NCBI RefSeq assembly: GCF_037201815.1
Contig: NZ_CP147407.1
Coordinates: 434,001-498,000, forward strand
DNA: 64,000 bases
Direction: 5' to 3'
DNA from: Metabacillus sp. FJAT-52054
GTDB taxonomy: Bacteria > Bacillota > Bacilli > Bacillales > Bacillaceae
Both the position numbers and the translations under genes were made by a program. The notes beneath the pieces were generated by a model, which was given only the letters and a program-made list of their open reading frames with translations, was not told where the DNA came from and made no database searches. This document shows, one piece after another, positions 60,104-64,000 of the stretch (position 1 is its first letter; the number at the start of each line of letters is the position of its first letter).

Positions 60104-61387
60104 ATGTCCGCACAAACCGGTCAAAACACCTTAGAATTCGCCAAGCACCTTGATGAACAAGATCCGCTGGCTCATTTTCGCCAGGATTTTTACATATCCC
60201 CAGATACAATCTATCTCGATGGCAACTCACTTGGTCTGCTCTCTAAACGTTCCGAGCAGGCAGTCCATGATCTCCTCCATTCCTGGAAAACGCTCGGGAT
60301 CGATGGCTGGACTGAGGGGGAGCATCCATGGTTTTACCTTCCGGAAAAGCTGGGCGAACAGATGGCTCCGCTCCTCGGTGCAGAAGCGGAGGAAGTCATC
60401 GTTACAGGCTCCACTACAGCGAACCTCCACCAGCTGATCGCAACGTTTTACAAGCCGAAAGGGACAAGAACGAAGATTGTGACCGATGAGATCACCTTCC
60501 CGACTGACATCTACGCTCTGCAAAGCCAGCTCCATCTAAAAGGATACGAGCCAAACGAGCACCTCATCAAGGTGAAAAGCCGCGATGGCCACACCTTAAA
60601 CGAGGAGGACATCATCGCCGCAATGACGGAGGAAGTTGCAATTGTTATCTTATCAGGTGTTCAATACCGGAGCGGCCAGGCGCTGGATATGGAAAAACTG
60701 ACAAAAGAAGCGCACAAACGCGGAATCCTTATCGGCTTCGATCTGTGCCATTCAGTCGGTTCCATCCCGCATCATCTTTCACAATGGAACGTCGATTTCG
60801 CATTTTGGTGCACCTATAAACACTTAAACGGCGGTCCCGGTGCAGTCGGCGCTCTTTATGTAAACAAGCGTCATTTCGGCACATTGCCAGGACTTGCCGG
60901 CTGGTTCAGTTCGGATAAATCGAAGCAGTTCGATATGGAGCATGAGCTGACTGCAGCACCGCATGCTGGAGCTTTTCAAATGGGGACTCCGCATATCCTG
61001 AGTATAGCGCCGCTGCTCGGTTCACTCTCCATTTTCAATGAAGCCGGCATGGAAAAAATCCGCGGGAAATCTTTAAAACTGACTCAATACATGATGGACC
61101 TGATGAGTCAGGAACTATCGGAGTATGGTTTTACGATTCGCAATCCAATCGATGATACGAGAGGCGGGCATCTTTTCATTGAGCACCCTGAAGCGGCAAG
61201 AATCTGCCGGGCGTTAAAAGAAGAGAAGATCATTCCCGATTTCCGCTCGCCAAATGGAATCCGCCTTGCACCCGTCGCTCTTTACAACTCTTTCGGGGAT
61301 GTATGGCGGACCATTCAAAAGCTGAAGATCATCATGAAGGAAGAAACGTATAAAAAATTCGAAAACAAGCGCGGAGTGGTGGCCTAG
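60104..61387 (+). CDS. kynU: Kynureninase KynU
   Basis: A 427-residue PLP enzyme of the class V aminotransferase fold. It splits kynurenine to anthranilate and alanine. Lys239 in [10 protein letters not shown] binds [17 protein letters not shown] carries the Asp and His facing the cofactor. First gene of a three-gene operon in the order kynU-kynB-kynA; its stop abuts the kynB ATG. Confidence 0.93.
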   Translation: MSAQTGQNTLEFAKHLDEQDPLAHFRQDFYISPDTIYLDGNSLGLLSKRSEQAVHDLLHSWKTLGIDGWTEGEHPWFYLPEKLGEQMAPLLGAEAEEVIVTGSTTANLHQLIATFYKPKGTRTKIVTDEITFPTDIYALQSQLHLKGYEPNEHLIKVKSRDGHTLNEEDIIAAMTEEVAIVILSGVQYRSGQALDMEKLTKEAHKRGILIGFDLCHSVGSIPHHLSQWNVDFAFWCTYKHLNGGPGAVGALYVNKRHFGTLPGLAGWFSSDKSKQFDMEHELTAAPHAGAFQMGTPHILSIAPLLGSLSIFNEAGMEKIRGKSLKLTQYMMDLMSQELSEYGFTIRNPIDDTRGGHLFIEHPEAARICRALKEEKIIPDFRSPNGIRLAPVALYNSFGDVWRTIQKLKIIMKEETYKKFENKRGVVA

Positions 61388-62020
61388 ATGACATGGATTG
61401 ATATTTCACAGCCGCTGAACTCCAAAATCGGCCATTGGCCCGGTGATACGCCATTTTCCTATGAAACGGTTTATACAAAGGAACAGACCGGCTCTGTAAA
61501 CATCGGGAAAATAACGACCAGCCTGCATAGCGGTACTCACGTGGACGCACCGTTTCACTTCGATGACCGCGGGCCGAAAATAAACGAGCTCGATATCAAT
61601 CTGTTCATCGGCCCAGCGAGAGTCATCGATATGACGGATCAGCTCCAAATCAGCAGGGAAACAGTAAGCCGATATAACCTAGACGGAGTTACCCGCCTGC
61701 TAATCAAAACAGCCGTCCCGAACAAGCCGGAAATCTTCACGGAAAAAATTGTGCCCCTCGATCCGGACTGCGGGGCCTTTCTAAAAGAAAAGGGAATCTT
61801 CCTGATCGGGGTAGACGTTCCATCCGTCGACCAGCTGGACAGCAAGGATATGGCGGCTCATCACGCTCTATATAAAAACGGTGTACATATTCTTGAAAAC
61901 ATCATGCTCGACGAGATCGAACCGGGTGATTATGACCTGGTTGCGCTCCCCCTTCCAATTGAAGGAGCGGACGGGAGTCCAGTAAGGGCGGTCATTAAAA
62001 AAAGGGGGAGTGGCGAATGA
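61388..62020 (+). CDS. kynB: Kynurenine formamidase KynB
   Basis: A 210-residue metal-dependent hydrolase of the cyclase family. It converts N-formylkynurenine to kynurenine. Metal ligands are in [11 protein letters not shown] (His47, His51, Asp53, His57). It starts directly after the kynU stop and overlaps kynA by 4 bases (ATGA). Confidence 0.92.
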   Translation: MTWIDISQPLNSKIGHWPGDTPFSYETVYTKEQTGSVNIGKITTSLHSGTHVDAPFHFDDRGPKINELDINLFIGPARVIDMTDQLQISRETVSRYNLDGVTRLLIKTAVPNKPEIFTEKIVPLDPDCGAFLKEKGIFLIGVDVPSVDQLDSKDMAAHHALYKNGVHILENIMLDEIEPGDYDLVALPLPIEGADGSPVRAVIKKRGSGE

Positions 62021-62853
62021 CGCAGCAGCCGGCCGATTCTGAAAAATCCATACATACCGATTTCAAAAACAGTATGACCTACGGGGAATATCTCCAGCTG
62101 GATAAAATTTTAGCCGGTCAGGCAAGGCTCTCTGATCATCATGATGAAATGCTGTTTATCATTATCCACCAGGTGAGTGAGCTTTGGATGAAGCTGATTC
62201 TCCATGAACTGGAATCTTCTATTGCCGCCATCGTTAAAGGAGATTTGCAGACGGCATTCAAACAACTGGCCAGGGTTTCAAAAACACAATCTCAAATCAC
62301 TCAGGCATGGGACGTTCTATCCACACTGACGCCTTCCGAATACATGGAATTCAGGGATACGCTCGGTCAGGCTTCCGGATTTCAGTCCTATCAATACAGA
62401 ATGATTGAGTTTGCGCTTGGATACAAAACGCCGCATGTCTTGAAAATTTATGAAAAGGACCAGGAGCTTCATGCACGTCTGGAAAAAGCATATAAAGAAC
62501 CCGGTCTATATGACGTTTCCATCCAGGCACTTGCGAAAGCAGGCCTCCCTATCAGTCCGGATATTTTAAACAGAGACTGCACGAAGCCTTATAGGAAAGA
62601 TGACTCCGTCCAGGCTGCATGGCTGACGGTTTATCGCAACACGGATCAATACTGGGATTTGTATCAGCTGGCGGAAAAGCTCGTTGATATTGAGGACTGG
62701 CTGCAGCAATGGAGGTTCCGTCACATGAAAACGGTGGAGCGGATTATCGGTTTTAAGCAGGGGACGGGCGGTTCTTCCGGAGTTAACTATCTGAAAAAAG
62801 TACTAGATCAGCAGTTCTTTCCCGAGCTATGGGATTTGAGGACGGAGATTTGA
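62017..62853 (+). CDS. kynA: Tryptophan 2,3-dioxygenase KynA
   Basis: A 278-residue heme dioxygenase. It opens the indole ring of tryptophan to N-formylkynurenine, the first step of the pathway. His51 is in the active-site block [12 protein letters not shown], and the heme ligand is His236 in [12 protein letters not shown]. Last gene of the operon, though its step is first. Together with KynU and KynB it makes anthranilate from tryptophan. Confidence 0.94.
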   Translation: MTQQPADSEKSIHTDFKNSMTYGEYLQLDKILAGQARLSDHHDEMLFIIIHQVSELWMKLILHELESSIAAIVKGDLQTAFKQLARVSKTQSQITQAWDVLSTLTPSEYMEFRDTLGQASGFQSYQYRMIEFALGYKTPHVLKIYEKDQELHARLEKAYKEPGLYDVSIQALAKAGLPISPDILNRDCTKPYRKDDSVQAAWLTVYRNTDQYWDLYQLAEKLVDIEDWLQQWRFRHMKTVERIIGFKQGTGGSSGVNYLKKVLDQQFFPELWDLRTEI

Positions 62854-62855
62854 AT

Positions 62856-62890
62856 AGAGGCACTCCTGATCATCGGGAGTGTCTCTTTTG
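62856..62890 (+). terminator. Terminator of the kyn operon
   Basis: AGAGGCACTCC (62856-62866) pairs with GGAGTGTCTCT (62876-62886), then TTT. Confidence 0.8.
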
Positions 62891-63005
62891 GTAAGAAAAT
62901 AGTCTTGTAGATTTTCCAAAAAACCCTACTTCAGGAACAGAAAGGGTGATAGAATAATTCTTTGTGAGGTCCAAAATGAAACTCAAGAGGAGAACTGTCT
63001 GAAAG

Positions 63006-64000
63006 ATGAATACCGACCAGATGAAGCTTGTTCACAAGCGTGAGGAATTATTATTTGTTTTCTGTTTAATTGCGAGTCTTGCCATTATTGTATCGCTTCT
63101 TATATCCGTTGTAGGTGCTGTCATTTTGGCTGCGCTGGGCCTAATTACATGGTTCAGCCATGCGATTTCCATGGCGCATATTCAAGTAAACGGGGTGAGA
63201 TTAAGAGAAACCCAGTTTCCGTCTTTATATGAGAGAACGAAACAGATCAGCGAAGCAATGGGCTTGAAAAAAATGCCCGAGGTTTACATTGTTGAATCCG
63301 GCGGAGTGCTGAATGCTTTTGCAACCAGGATATTCAGTCAGTTTGGAAAAAATTTTGTGATTTTGTATTCAGATTTTGTGGAGCTTGCAGAGGACGGCCG
63401 CGAAGATGAGGTTGAATACGTAATTGCACATGAACTTGCCCACATTAAAAGAAACCATATCGGGAAAAACTTTTATGTGTTTCCTGCCATGTGGGTACCA
63501 TTTCTTGGAGAAGCTTATTCCAGAGCTTGTGAGTATACGTGCGACCGGATGGCGGTCCATTATACGCAGAAACCGGATCGTGCCATTCAGGCTTTATTGG
63601 TGTTTGCGGCAGGAAAACGGTTGTTTAAAAATATTCAGCTGCCGGAATTCCTTGAGCAGTATAACGAAAAAAAGGGGTTCTTAGTCACCTTAATGGAGCT
63701 CGTTTCCACCCATCCTCCGCTTCCAAAGAGAATTGCTGCAATCGAAAACTTTGCAGGGCTGCCTGAATCAGCAAAGCTTAAGAGAAGTACGAAGTATGTG
63801 ATTATTATGGCGCTTGGTGCGGGGATTCTTATTCCGGCTGCATTCACCGCGCTTGGTATATATGCGTTCACAAGCTTTGAAGCTGCTGTGAAAGATAGTG
63901 GGATTCTGGAAGATGACAGCGAAGATGAGAACTTAGAGAATCCTCCATTATTTAAAGCTGCTGAAGAGGGAAATGCGGAGGAAGCAATGAAGCTGATTGA
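63006..64000 (+). CDS. M48-family zinc metalloprotease, ankyrin-like C-terminus (partial)
   Basis: At least 331 residues, open at the right edge. Two N-terminal membrane segments (about 16-50) precede the protease domain with zinc motif HELAH (142-146) and third ligand Glu176 in CEYTCDRMA. A further segment is at about 260-282. The last visible residues (NPPLFKAAEEGNAEEAMKLI) look like the start of an ankyrin repeat. The ATG has GAGGAG about 16 bases upstream, which is long, so the start is probable but not certain. M48 proteases clear misfolded membrane proteins. Confidence 0.75.
   Translation, partial: MNTDQMKLVHKREELLFVFCLIASLAIIVSLLISVVGAVILAALGLITWFSHAISMAHIQVNGVRLRETQFPSLYERTKQISEAMGLKKMPEVYIVESGGVLNAFATRIFSQFGKNFVILYSDFVELAEDGREDEVEYVIAHELAHIKRNHIGKNFYVFPAMWVPFLGEAYSRACEYTCDRMAVHYTQKPDRAIQALLVFAAGKRLFKNIQLPEFLEQYNEKKGFLVTLMELVSTHPPLPKRIAAIENFAGLPESAKLKRSTKYVIIMALGAGILIPAAFTALGIYAFTSFEAAVKDSGILEDDSEDENLENPPLFKAAEEGNAEEAMKLI

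Overview
The window looks like chromosome of a low-to-mid G+C Bacillaceae bacterium (Bacillus or a close relative, probably not B. subtilis itself). The evidence is strong AGGAGG-type ribosome binding sites, frequent TTG/GTG starts, intrinsic terminators after most genes, and Bacillus-type gene neighbours: dagK near rlmCD, YfmQ, a FabHB-like synthase, KatE with a sigma-B-like promoter, a CcpA cre box before a PTS gene, and selD-mnmH. I saw no rRNA, tRNA or CRISPR.

Layout. 0-8 kb: amino acid permease, LysE exporter, CorA-type transporter, stress-type SDR, gamma-glutamyl-GABA hydrolase-like amidotransferase, DUF2306 protein, and a TetR regulator divergent from an ABC-2/YhgE-like membrane protein. 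8.1-10.4 kb: a gene split in two by about 1.9 kb of foreign, partly decayed DNA; a second gene is split the opposite way across the two ends, so it would be rejoined if the insert were circular. 10.7-16.8 kb: dagK, a permease, rlmCD, a frameshifted peptidase E and a NUDIX hydrolase. 16.9-24 kb is accessory: an A+T-rich PLD-SF2 helicase-DUF3427 protein, a MarR/aldo-keto reductase pair with duplicated operators, and two toxin-antitoxin modules (BrnT/BrnA and Doc with a 46-residue partner) around SEC-C relics. 24-27.4 kb: selD-mnmH for tRNA selenouridine, divergent from an ArsP-like permease. 29.4-32.2 kb: a chemoreceptor coupled to an orphan XylF-like binding lipoprotein.

32-49 kb holds housekeeping and small accessory genes: YfmQ, SGNH hydrolase, phytase-like esterase lipoprotein, fabHB, a vWA/HTH pair, an SDR, an HD-GYP phosphodiesterase behind a secreted coiled-coil protein, an Lrp regulator, an uncharacterised 431-residue protein, a methyltransferase with a decayed second copy, a NERD-SF1 helicase, an isochorismatase-like hydrolase, an alpha/beta hydrolase and a GNAT. 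49.4-60 kb lies between two arrays of the same 20-bp repeat, six units each and in opposite orientation. It contains a two-component system beside a secreted protein with eight 28-residue repeats, a GlcNAc-type PTS gene, an ABC-2 exporter and katE. 60-62.9 kb is a complete kynUBA operon converting tryptophan to anthranilate, with a good sigma-A promoter. The window ends inside an M48 metalloprotease that seems to run into ankyrin-like sequence.

The observations most worth a second look are the split-gene insertion at 8.3-10.2 kb, the paired 20-bp repeat arrays, the two nuclease-helicase fusion proteins, the eight-repeat secreted protein beside its two-component system, and the chemoreceptor/binding-protein pair with no transporter.
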